From BP-133 sp040756995 (GTDB taxonomy: Bacteria; Actinomycetota; Acidimicrobiia; IMCC26256; BP-133), in contig JBFLYK010000005.1 in NCBI GenBank assembly GCA_040756995.1, positions 124,001 through 188,000 of the forward strand: 64,000 nt of DNA, given 5' to 3'. The position numbers and the translations under genes were made by a program. Shown in pieces: positions 49,719 through 57,263 of this stretch; the stretch's first letter is position 1, and every line of letters starts with the position of its first letter. Below the pieces are notes generated by a model. It ran no database searches, was not told where the DNA came from, and worked only from the letters and a program-made list of their open reading frames with translations.

Positions 49719-50552
49719 GTGGCTCCACCCAGACGGATCACCCGGGAAGGCGTGCTGGACCGCATCAAGACGGCCTTCGGCAACAACGCCGCACCGTCGA
49801 TGGACGACATGGCCGCGGTGGCCGGCGTGTCACGGGCGGCGCTCTACGGGCTGTTCGGCAGCCGGGCGGAACTGCTCGAGGCGCTGGGCGCCGAGGTGCC
49901 GCCGTCGGTGGCAGACAGGATCCTGGCCACCGCCGGCGAGGTCGTCGCCGAGCGCGGCTTCGCCGGGCTGTCGCTCGACGAGGTGGCTCAGCGGTCGGGG
50001 GTCTCCCGGGCGACGGTCTACCGCCTCTATCCCGGGAAGGCGGCGCTGTTCAAGGAAGTGGCGCAGGCCTATCTTCCGATCGACGAGGCGCTGCAGATGA
50101 TGGACACCATGGCCGACCGGCCGCCGAACCAGGTGATGGCCACGCTGGCCCGCAACCTGGCCCAGGCCGGCGAGGTTCCCATCGGTGTCATGCGCAGTGT
50201 CCTGTTCGAGGTCGCCAGCGGGACGCACGGCAACGAGGAGTTCCTCGACCAGGTGTACCTCGACGTCCAGGTCATCATCGGGTACCTCGAACGACAGATG
50301 GCCGCCGGACGCTTCCGGACCGTCGACCCGGTCCTGGCCATGCAGGCCTTCTTCGCTCCGGTGATGTTCCATGCCGTCTCGCGGCCGGTCCTCGAGCGGT
50401 ACGGCATGCTCAACCTGTCGCTCGACGAGGCGGTGCAGGCGCTGACCGACGGCTGGCTCCGGGCCATGGCGCCCCCGCGGCGCAAGCCCGGCGTGCCGAA
50501 GACCTCGGCCGTGGCTCCGACACGCAAGAAGGCCCGGCCGTCACGGGGGTGA
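49719..50552 (+). CDS. Regulator with two tandem TetR-type HTH domains
   Basis: 277 aa, GTG start. HTH 1 (residues ~7-53) reads MDDMAAVAGVSRAALYGLFGSRAELLEAL; HTH 2 (~65-110) reads LSLDEVAQRSGVSRATVYRLYPGKAALFKEV. Both have the TetR/AcrR recognition-helix pattern VSRA(A/T)(L/V)Y. A single TetR ligand-binding domain and a basic tail (RRKPGVPKTSAVAPTRKKARPSRG) follow. Normal TetR proteins have one HTH and are ~200 aa, so this is a fusion or duplication. It is divergent from the large propeller gene. Confidence 0.87.
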   Translation: MAPPRRITREGVLDRIKTAFGNNAAPSMDDMAAVAGVSRAALYGLFGSRAELLEALGAEVPPSVADRILATAGEVVAERGFAGLSLDEVAQRSGVSRATVYRLYPGKAALFKEVAQAYLPIDEALQMMDTMADRPPNQVMATLARNLAQAGEVPIGVMRSVLFEVASGTHGNEEFLDQVYLDVQVIIGYLERQMAAGRFRTVDPVLAMQAFFAPVMFHAVSRPVLERYGMLNLSLDEAVQALTDGWLRAMAPPRRKPGVPKTSAVAPTRKKARPSRG

Positions 50553-50595
50553 CGACCGGGCCTCCGAGGCCTGAGACGGCTGCGATCCGCTGCTC

Positions 50596-50907
50596 CTAGG
50601 CCGGCGTCTTGGCGACGGGCTTCGTCGTGGTGGTGTCGCGCACGTCGAGACTCGACTGCGACAGGAGCCGGTCGATCTTGGCATTGATGGCCGCCACCGC
50701 CTCGCGGAGCTCCTCGACCTCGTCTTCGAGGTCGTCCCAGTCGTCATCCCGGACGCGGTCGATGGTGTCGTCCAGGAAGTCGTACGTGTCGTCCATGATG
50801 TTCTGCCAGAAGTCCAGCAGGCCGACACGACGGCCCCGGCGAGACCGGTAGCGACGCCCGCTGTCGCTCCGGTACCTGCGGTCGCTCCGATATCTCCGGT
50901 CGGACAT
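50596..50907 (-). CDS. Small protein with RRYRSD repeats and an acidic coiled coil
   Basis: 103 aa, ATG with AAGGAG six nucleotides upstream. The N-terminus is a run of RRYRSD-like units (MSDRRYRSDRRYRSDSGRRY), strongly basic, followed by an acidic helix (DDTIDRVRDDDWDDLEDEVEELREAVAAINAKIDRLL) and a Thr/Lys tail. The charge segregation suggests binding to nucleic acid or to an anionic polymer, with self-association through the helix. No family recognised. Confidence 0.65.
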   Translation of the reverse strand: MSDRRYRSDRRYRSDSGRRYRSRRGRRVGLLDFWQNIMDDTYDFLDDTIDRVRDDDWDDLEDEVEELREAVAAINAKIDRLLSQSSLDVRDTTTTKPVAKTPA

Positions 50908-50957
50908 GCGTCGCTCCTTGCTTACGGATAGTGGACGCGTGAGATTTTGCGTCTTTC

Positions 50958-50987
50958 AACGTATGATGAATACTGCGAACCTGTCAA
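50958..50987 (-). promoter_or_regulatory. Promoter upstream of the RRYRSD-repeat gene
   Basis: Reading toward the gene at 50907: -35 TTGACA (50987-50982), an 18-bp spacer, -10 TACGTT (50963-50958), about 50 bases before the ATG, which has its own AAGGAG site. Local AT content is well above the surroundings. Confidence 0.6.
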
Positions 50988-50993
50988 GAATCG

Positions 50994-52217
50994 CTACTCG
51001 TAGCGCAGCGCCTCGATGGGGGTGAGCCGGGCGGCCCGGTTGGCGGGATAGAACCCGAAGAAGATCCCGACGGCGGCCGACACCCCGAACGACAGCACGA
51101 TCGAGCCGAACGACACCACCAGGCGCAGTGGCCCGATCTGGAGCTGGGCGATCCCGATTCCGAAGGCGACGCCCATCGCGCCGCCCAGCAGTGACAGCAG
51201 CACCGCCTCGGTGAGGAACTGGCTGAGAATGTCGATCCGCTGGGCGCCGAGCGCCTTGCGGATGCCGATCTCCCGGGTCCGTTCGGTCACGGTCACCAGC
51301 ATGATGTTCATCACCCCGATGCCGCCGATGAACAGGGCGATGGCCGCCACCGCCCCGAGCAGGAGGCTGAAGAGCAGGGCGGCGGCCTTGCCGGCGGTCA
51401 GCAGCTGGGCCTGATTGAAGATCATGAAGTCGGGCGCTTCGTCGTCCTTGAGACGGTGGGTCTCCCGCAGGACCTTGGTCACCTCGGCCTGAGCCAGCTC
51501 CGTGACCTGGCGGGACGCCGCCTGGACGGCGATGAAGTGGTACGAGTCGACCTTGCCGACCATCGTGTCCTCGACGGTGGAGATCGGGGCGAGGACGACG
51601 TCGTCCTGGTCCTGGAAGCCGTTCGAGCCCCGCTTCTCGAGAATGCCGATGATGCGGAAGCGGACGCCGTTGAACTGCACATCGCGGCCGATCGGGTTGT
51701 AGCCCTTGTGCCACAGCTTCTTGATGACCGTCTGGCCCATCACCGCCACCTTGGCGTGGTCGGCCTCGTCCTGCTCGTCGATCATCCGCCCCTGCTCGGC
51801 CACGGCGTTGCGGATCTGGGCGAAGATCGGCTCGGCGCCGACGAACTGCTGGAGGGCGTAGGTCGTGCCGTCGGCCACGGCGGTGACCCGGACCTGGAGG
51901 ACCGGCGACACCGCCAGCACGTTGGGCGCCCGGGTCTTGTCCATCAGCGCCTTGAGGTCGGCGTCGGTCAGCTTGGCCTGTTTGCGGGCCGTCCCGCCCT
52001 TGTCGTTGCCGCCCGGGTTCTGCTCGGGCCAGACGTAGACGGCGTTCGACCCCATCGTCTCGATCGTCTTCTGGACGGCGTTGGAGATGCCGGTGCCGAC
52101 GGCCACGAGGAGGATCACGCAGGCCGTCCCGATGAGGATTCCGAGCATGGTGAGCAGCGAACGCATCCGGTTCGCCAAGAGGCCCCGCAGGGCCACGTTC
52201 AAGCTGTCGAAGGTCAT
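50994..52217 (-). CDS. MacB/FtsX-type ABC transporter permease
   Basis: 407 aa from ATG 52217. One helix at the start (MRSLLTMLGILIGTACVILLVAVGTG), a large exported MacB-PCD domain (residues ~50-270) and three C-terminal helices (LLFSLLLGAVAAIALFIGGIGVMNIMLVTV, LTEAVLLSLLGGAMGVAFGIGIA, IVLSFGVSAAVGIFFGFYPANRAARLTPIEALRYE). The ending ANRAARLTPIEALRYE is the family hallmark. No ATPase gene or membrane-fusion protein is adjacent on either side, so the partner must be elsewhere. Confidence 0.9.
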   Translation of the reverse strand: MTFDSLNVALRGLLANRMRSLLTMLGILIGTACVILLVAVGTGISNAVQKTIETMGSNAVYVWPEQNPGGNDKGGTARKQAKLTDADLKALMDKTRAPNVLAVSPVLQVRVTAVADGTTYALQQFVGAEPIFAQIRNAVAEQGRMIDEQDEADHAKVAVMGQTVIKKLWHKGYNPIGRDVQFNGVRFRIIGILEKRGSNGFQDQDDVVLAPISTVEDTMVGKVDSYHFIAVQAASRQVTELAQAEVTKVLRETHRLKDDEAPDFMIFNQAQLLTAGKAAALLFSLLLGAVAAIALFIGGIGVMNIMLVTVTERTREIGIRKALGAQRIDILSQFLTEAVLLSLLGGAMGVAFGIGIAQLQIGPLRLVVSFGSIVLSFGVSAAVGIFFGFYPANRAARLTPIEALRYE

Positions 52218-52377
52218 CGCGCCGAACCCTCGGCCGGCCCCCCAAGACCCGGCCCCCCGGCCCACGAGGGTAGGGCCCGGGGCGACCCACGGGCAACTGC
52301 GCTGCGACGGCGTGTCTCAGGTTGTCCGGCCGACGGGCGGATTCGGGCGGCGGATGGGCGCCGCCTATCCTCCGGCC

Positions 52378-53139
52378 ATGGATCTTCCCGACTCGCTGGG
52401 GGCCGTTCCGGACCGCCGGATCGCCCTCGGCGGACCGGTCAACTTCCGCGATCTGGGCGGCTACGAGACCACCGATGGCCGCCGGGTCCGGTGGCGCCGG
52501 CTCTTCCGGAGCGATTCCCTGGTGCCGGTGACCGCCGAGGACGCCCGGCTGCTCACCGGTGAGCTCGGGCTGCTGGCCGTCATCGACCTGCGGACCACCC
52601 GGGAGGTGGAACGGGAGGGGAGGGGCGGGCTGGCCGACGTCGCGCTGCACTACCACCACATCCCTCTGGTGGACGACGTCGAGCACGACCCCGACCAGCC
52701 GTGGGACCGGTCGCTGCGGGAGGCCTACGCCCACATGCTGGGCAAGCGGGCGGCCCGCCTGTCGGAAGCTCTGGAGGCGATCGCCGCCGAGGTGTCGGAG
52801 CATCCGACGGTCTTCCACTGCGTGGCCGGCAAGGACCGGACGGGCATCGTGGCCGCCCTCGTGCTGGCCCTCCTCGGGGTGAGCGACGAGGACATCGTGG
52901 CCGACTACGCCCTGACCCAGGAAGTGATGCCGGCCATGATCGAGCGCTATCCCCGCCGGGCCTTGAAGAACAGCGCCGGGTCGCCGTACCCGTCGGCCAT
53001 CCTGCGGGCCGAGGCCGAGACCATGCGCCACACGCTGGCCGAGCTGACCGACCGGTACGGCTCCGCCGGCGGATGGGCCGCCTCGGCGGCGCTCGACCCG
53101 GCCGTGGTCGGCAAGCTCCGCGCCGCCCTGCTCAGCTGA
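52378..53139 (+). CDS. Tyrosine-type phosphatase (PtpB/LipA-like)
   Basis: 253 aa. The P-loop FHCVAGKDRTGIVAALVLALLG (C148, R154) is the HCxxGKDRTG signature of PtpB-like enzymes, which act on phosphotyrosine and phosphoinositides. NFRDLGGYETTDGRRVRW at the start and VIDLRTTREVE are family features. Cytoplasmic or secreted without a signal. TATCCT six nucleotides before the ATG; an upstream ATG at 52354 is less likely. Confidence 0.9.
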   Translation: MDLPDSLGAVPDRRIALGGPVNFRDLGGYETTDGRRVRWRRLFRSDSLVPVTAEDARLLTGELGLLAVIDLRTTREVEREGRGGLADVALHYHHIPLVDDVEHDPDQPWDRSLREAYAHMLGKRAARLSEALEAIAAEVSEHPTVFHCVAGKDRTGIVAALVLALLGVSDEDIVADYALTQEVMPAMIERYPRRALKNSAGSPYPSAILRAEAETMRHTLAELTDRYGSAGGWAASAALDPAVVGKLRAALLS

Positions 53140-54238
53140 CGGCGGCGCTGACCGGCCGGCCGACCTGGGCGCCGGTGTCGATCGACTGCAGCGTCGGTAT
53201 GACCTTGCCGGCGAACAGTTCCATGTTGCTGCGGGCGACGTCGTCGGGCATGCCGGCGTAGTTGAAGATGCCGATCACGCCGGCGCCGTCGATGCGGCGG
53301 ATGTTCTCCCGCAGCTGCTCGGTGACCGACTCCGGCGTCCCCGTCACCTGGAGACGGGTGAGGAAGCGACTGAACTCCTCCGGGCCGTGTTTGGCGATGC
53401 GCTCGGCCAGCTTGCCGTAGTACTCGTAGCCGGGAATCTGGGCCAGGCGGGCGTTGGCGAACTCGTAGTGCTCGAGGACAGAGGCGCAGTAGCCCATGAT
53501 CCAGCGCTCGCTCATGTCCTCGGCGGCGCTCTCGCTCTCGTGGACGGCCACCCAGCTGGCCAGCAGCGGCTTCGGCGCCTCCTCGCCGTTGATCTCCCGG
53601 TACAGCTCCCGGTAGCCGGCGACGTCGGCCTCGATCGTCTCCCACGGCTTCTGGGCGATGATCATCATGCCGACCCGGAGCTCGGCCAGGATGCGGGACG
53701 TCTCCGGTGAGATGGCCGAGGCGTAGACCCGTCCCCGGAAGGAGGCGAACGGCGAGGGCCGGATCTGGACCGGCGGCTGGCGGTAGACGTCCCCGTCGTA
53801 GGCCATCTCGCCTGTCTCCAGCGCCCGGAGGATGGCGGTGGCGTACTCCGTGAACCGCTTCCGGGACTCGCTCATCTCGACCCGGAAGCCTTCGAACTCC
53901 ACCCGGCCGAGGCCCCGCCCGAGGCCGAGCAGTACCCGCCCGCCCGACATGTGGTCGAGGACGCTGACCTCCTCGGCGAGGCGCACCGGATCGTGCCAGG
54001 GCAGGACCATGACCATCGACCCGAGCAGCACCCGCTGCGTCCGGGACGCCACCCACGTCAGGAACTGCGCCACGTTGGGGCACATGTGGTAGTCGGTGAA
54101 GTGGTGCTCCGCTGACCAGACCGAGTCGAACCCCAGCGGCTCGGCCATGGTGGCGATTTCGAGCCCTTGCCGCCAGACGTCGGCATCCGATCGGGCCCGC
54201 CCGGGGTTCTGAAAAAAGGCTCCTGCCCCGACGTGCAC
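53132..54238 (-). CDS. LLM-class flavin-dependent oxidoreductase (luciferase-like)
   Basis: 368 aa, GTG start at 54238 with GGGAG six nucleotides upstream; longer readings run through unrelated genes. The barrel has FDSVWSAEHHFTDYH, GSMVMVLPWHDPVRLAEEVSVLDHMSGGRVLLGLGRGLG and TGTPESVTEQLREN, as in bacterial luciferase-like monooxygenases and F420-dependent enzymes. The flavin (FMN or F420) cannot be told from sequence. It converges on the phosphatase gene with an eight-base overlap. Confidence 0.88.
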   Translation of the reverse strand: MHVGAGAFFQNPGRARSDADVWRQGLEIATMAEPLGFDSVWSAEHHFTDYHMCPNVAQFLTWVASRTQRVLLGSMVMVLPWHDPVRLAEEVSVLDHMSGGRVLLGLGRGLGRVEFEGFRVEMSESRKRFTEYATAILRALETGEMAYDGDVYRQPPVQIRPSPFASFRGRVYASAISPETSRILAELRVGMMIIAQKPWETIEADVAGYRELYREINGEEAPKPLLASWVAVHESESAAEDMSERWIMGYCASVLEHYEFANARLAQIPGYEYYGKLAERIAKHGPEEFSRFLTRLQVTGTPESVTEQLRENIRRIDGAGVIGIFNYAGMPDDVARSNMELFAGKVIPTLQSIDTGAQVGRPVSAAVS

Positions 54239-54304
54239 GTCGGACTCCCTTCGCCGGTCGAAGGGGCCCTTTTTAACACCGCCCTGGCGGGGAAGAGGTA
54301 CGGC

Positions 54305-55354
54305 GTGCGCGTCGTGATCACCGGGGCGACCGGGAACGTGGGAACGAGCCTGGTCGAGGCGTTGAGCCGGGATCCGGCGGTGGAATCGATCGTCGGTGTG
54401 GCCCGGCGCCGGCCGGAGTGGTTGGTGCCGAAGACGACCTGGGTCGAAGCTGATGTCGGTCGGGACGATCTCGATCCGATCGTCGAGGGGGCGGACGCCG
54501 TCGTGCATCTCGCCTGGCTCTTCCAACCGACGCACGATCCGCTGATCACCTGGCGGGCCAACGCCCTCGGCAGTATCCGGCTGTTCGAGTCGGTCGGCCG
54601 GGCCAGGGTTCCGACGCTCGTCCACGCCTCCTCCGTCGGTGCCTACTCCCCGGCCGAAGGAGCCGGCCCGGTGGACGAGACCTGGCCCACCCACGCCCTT
54701 CCCACCGCCGCCTACGGCCGGGAGAAGTCCTACGTCGAGCGGGCGCTCGATGGCTTCGAGGCGCAGCACCCGGGTTGTCGCGTCGTCCGGTTGCGACCGG
54801 GATTCATCTTCAAGCGGGAGTCGGCGTCGGAGCAGCGCCGGCTGTTCGCCGGGCCGCTCCTGCCGTCGTTCCTGGGCCGGCCGTCGTTCATTCCGGTGGT
54901 GCCGGCGTTGCCGGGCCTGCAATTCCAGGCGTTGCACACGGAGGACGCCGCCGAGGCGTACCGGCTGGCCCTGTTGCGGGACATGCGCGGCGCCTTCAAC
55001 GTCGCCGCCGACCCCGTCCTCGACCCTGAGGTCCTCGGCCATCTGCTCGACGCCCGTCCGGTTCCGGTCCCCGTCACCGCCGCCCGGGCCGTCATGGCCG
55101 CCGCCTGGCACCTCCACCTGATCCCCGCCGAACCGGCTCTCCTCGACCTGGCGCTCAGTCTCCCGGTGATGGACACGACCCGGGCCAGGACCGAGCTCGG
55201 CTGGACGCCCCGGCACACGGCCACCGAGGCGATTTCGGAGTTCCTGGCCGGACTGGCCGCCAACGCCGGAATGCCCACGCCGCCGCTCGACCCGGCCGCC
55301 GGGGGTCGCCTCCGCCGCCAGGAGCTGGCCAGCGGGGTGGGGGAGCGCCCCTAG
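54305..55354 (+). CDS. NAD-dependent epimerase/dehydratase (extended SDR)
   Basis: 349 aa from GTG 54305 with AAGAGG six nucleotides upstream. VVITGATGNVGTSLVEALSRD, HASSVGAYSP, the catalytic YxxxK as YGREK and LRPGFIFKRE mark an extended SDR. It lies divergent from the luciferase-like gene. Confidence 0.87.
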   Translation: MRVVITGATGNVGTSLVEALSRDPAVESIVGVARRRPEWLVPKTTWVEADVGRDDLDPIVEGADAVVHLAWLFQPTHDPLITWRANALGSIRLFESVGRARVPTLVHASSVGAYSPAEGAGPVDETWPTHALPTAAYGREKSYVERALDGFEAQHPGCRVVRLRPGFIFKRESASEQRRLFAGPLLPSFLGRPSFIPVVPALPGLQFQALHTEDAAEAYRLALLRDMRGAFNVAADPVLDPEVLGHLLDARPVPVPVTAARAVMAAAWHLHLIPAEPALLDLALSLPVMDTTRARTELGWTPRHTATEAISEFLAGLAANAGMPTPPLDPAAGGRLRRQELASGVGERP

Positions 55355-55433
55355 GTCCACAGCCGCGGCCGCATGGGGCGGGTGAGGTTGTGGGTAGGGG
55401 TCGGGCAGTAGCTCGGGCACTCGGGGAGGACCG

Positions 55434-55913
55434 ATGCGTCGTGCCGTCGACCAACTCATCGAGCTGATCCGGTTCGCCGGCGTGGCGGTGGCGTTCGTGG
55501 GGGTCGTCGTCACGGTTGTGCGGGCGGCGATGGCCAGCCTGTCGCCGGGCCGTAGCCGGCGCTTGGCCGAGGTCGGTCTCGATCTGGCCCGCATCGTGCT
55601 CGTCGCCATCGACCTGATGCTGGTGTCGGCCATCCTCGAGGTGGCCATCAACGCCAACGAGGTGACGTTCACCCGGCTCGCCACGGTGGCCGGGCTGCGG
55701 ATCGGCCTCACGCTCCTCCTGGCCATCGAAGACGCCTTCCGGGCCGACACCGGGCGGAACGCCACCGGTGCGGGTTCCCGGTCGTGGCCCGGCATCCCCC
55801 GCCGGCGGGACTCCCGCACCAGCGCCCGCCTGGCGCCGGTCGAGCGCCCAGCCGAAAACGTCTGGCCCGACCGCGCCCGCCTCGGCCGGGACTGGCAGCG
55901 CTCCGCCGGCTGA
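55434..55913 (+). CDS. Membrane protein resembling DUF1622
   Basis: 159 aa, ATG with GAGG five nucleotides upstream. Helices at about 15-33 (FAGVAVAFVGVVVTVVRAA), 50-72 (LARIVLVAIDLMLVSAILEV) and 88-100 (GLRIGLTLLLAIED). The pattern with EVGLDLARIVLVAIDLMLVSAIL and a later RIGLTLLL helix follows DUF1622. The C-terminal ~55 residues are Arg/Pro-rich and probably disordered. It ends just before the convergent acetyltransferase gene. Confidence 0.62.
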   Translation: MRRAVDQLIELIRFAGVAVAFVGVVVTVVRAAMASLSPGRSRRLAEVGLDLARIVLVAIDLMLVSAILEVAINANEVTFTRLATVAGLRIGLTLLLAIEDAFRADTGRNATGAGSRSWPGIPRRRDSRTSARLAPVERPAENVWPDRARLGRDWQRSAG

Positions 55914-56714
55914 TCAGCGCACGGCGCGGCGCACCACGATCTGCCGGGGCCCTTCGGAGCGGACGGGCGCGAACCCGTGGCGCTCGTACAGCGCCCGCCG
56001 ACCGAGGAACCCGCTGGGGCCTTCGTCGCCGCCCTGTGCCGGGGGATAGGCCTCGACCCAGTCAGCTCCCCGACCGGGGGCGTCGGCCAGGACCCGCTCC
56101 AGCAACTTCTCGGGCAGACCGTGACGGCGGTAGGGCGGCGCCACCAGGAAGCACGAGACGCCGATGACCGCCTCGTCGGGCGGCCCACCGGGCTCGACCT
56201 CGGCTCGGTCGGCGCCAAGGCGGTACCGGGCGTAGTCGCAGCGCCGGGAGGCGTTGACCCAGGCCGCCGGTCGCCCGTCCACATAGGCGAGATAACCGAA
56301 GCAATGACCGTCGGCCAGCATCCGGACGGCCCTGGCCCGGTTCTCCTCCCACGGTTCGAACTCAGCCTGCTCGGGCAGTGTGCCCCGGACGAGCATGTGC
56401 GGCTCCATGCAGTAGCACGACGCCCAGGCCGGGTTGCCGGCAAAGCCGTCCCGGTCGAAGAAGGCCAGCCAGTCGTCGATTCGATCGGCCGTCACCGGAT
56501 GCACCTCCACCGCGCCCAGCTCTTCCCGTCGGGGCTCCACCGGCGCCAAACGTTGTGTGGCATCGGCGTAGTTGCGGATGGCGATGTCGGGGAACGGCCA
56601 GTCCGGGTGCTCGCCGCGCACATGGCGCAGGAAGGCGTTCTGGAAGTCGACGCGGTCACGGCCCTCGATCCGGGCCGCGCACCCTTCGCAGACTGCGTTG
56701 AGGCTCTCCGTCAT
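55914..56714 (-). CDS. GNAT-family acetyltransferase with N-terminal Cys motif
   Basis: 266 aa from ATG 56714. The N-terminal ~70 residues have CEGCAARIEGRD and a helix-rich extension. The GNAT core follows: NPAWASCYCMEPHM, VIGVSCFLVAPPYRRHGLPEKLLERVL (the V-x-P-x-x-R-x-x-G-L acetyl-CoA loop), ALYERHGF. TACGAT nine nucleotides before the ATG suggests a leaderless message. Substrate unknown. Confidence 0.85.
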   Translation of the reverse strand: MTESLNAVCEGCAARIEGRDRVDFQNAFLRHVRGEHPDWPFPDIAIRNYADATQRLAPVEPRREELGAVEVHPVTADRIDDWLAFFDRDGFAGNPAWASCYCMEPHMLVRGTLPEQAEFEPWEENRARAVRMLADGHCFGYLAYVDGRPAAWVNASRRCDYARYRLGADRAEVEPGGPPDEAVIGVSCFLVAPPYRRHGLPEKLLERVLADAPGRGADWVEAYPPAQGGDEGPSGFLGRRALYERHGFAPVRSEGPRQIVVRRAVR

Positions 56715-56802
56715 TCGATGCAGATCGTAGAAGCCAGAGCGAGGCCGCAGTTCCGGCGGTAAGGTGACCCTCCCCCCGACCCCCGATGGAGGAGGATCAG
56801 CC

Positions 56803-57234
56803 ATGCCTGCACGTACTGCCAATGCCCGGTGGGAAGGTGGCCTGAGGGACGGCAAGGGCAATATGCGGCTCGGCGGAGGCGCCTTCGAAGGGCAGTACTC
56901 GTTCTCGTCCCGGTTCGAGGAGGGCGTCGGCACGAACCCCGAGGAGCTCATTGCCGCCGCCCACGCCGGCTGCTTCTCGATGGCTCTGTCGGCCGGCCTC
57001 GAGCGGGACGGCCACAGCCCCAACTCGGTGGAAACCGAGGCGAAGGTCCACCTGAGCCCGAAGGAGGGCGGCGGGTTCCGGATCTCCCGCATCGACCTGA
57101 TCACGACCGCCGACGTACCCGGTATCGACAACGACGCGTTCCAGCAGGCGGCCCAGGCGGCCAAGGAAGGGTGCCCGGTGTCCGGGGCCCTCTCCGCCGT
57201 CGAGATCACCCTCGACGCCAAGCTGGCCGGCTGA
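56803..57234 (+). CDS. OsmC-family peroxiredoxin
   Basis: 143 aa, ATG with GGAGGAGG. Redox cysteines C57 (AAAHAGCFSMALS) and C124 (KEGCPVSGAL) match the catalytic pair of OsmC hydroperoxide reductases; GTNPEELI and the VPGIDNDAFQQAA helix are family features. It reduces organic hydroperoxides, likely in stress response. Neighbours give no further clue. Confidence 0.93.
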   Translation: MPARTANARWEGGLRDGKGNMRLGGGAFEGQYSFSSRFEEGVGTNPEELIAAAHAGCFSMALSAGLERDGHSPNSVETEAKVHLSPKEGGGFRISRIDLITTADVPGIDNDAFQQAAQAAKEGCPVSGALSAVEITLDAKLAG

Positions 57235-57263
57235 CCCCCGCCGCCGCTGGGTAGGAACCCGGC

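Noticed and set aside
50945..50965. Third copy of the 17.95 kb repeat (shared CGTCTTTCAACG)
   Set aside because: Only twelve bases match and the flanks differ, so it is probably chance.
53132..56443. A 1103-residue minus-strand open frame covering several genes
   Set aside because: Only its 3' third (53132-54238) matches a protein family. The rest runs antisense to the epimerase and DUF1622-like genes and reads as low-complexity Arg/Gly/Pro text, as expected in GC-rich DNA.
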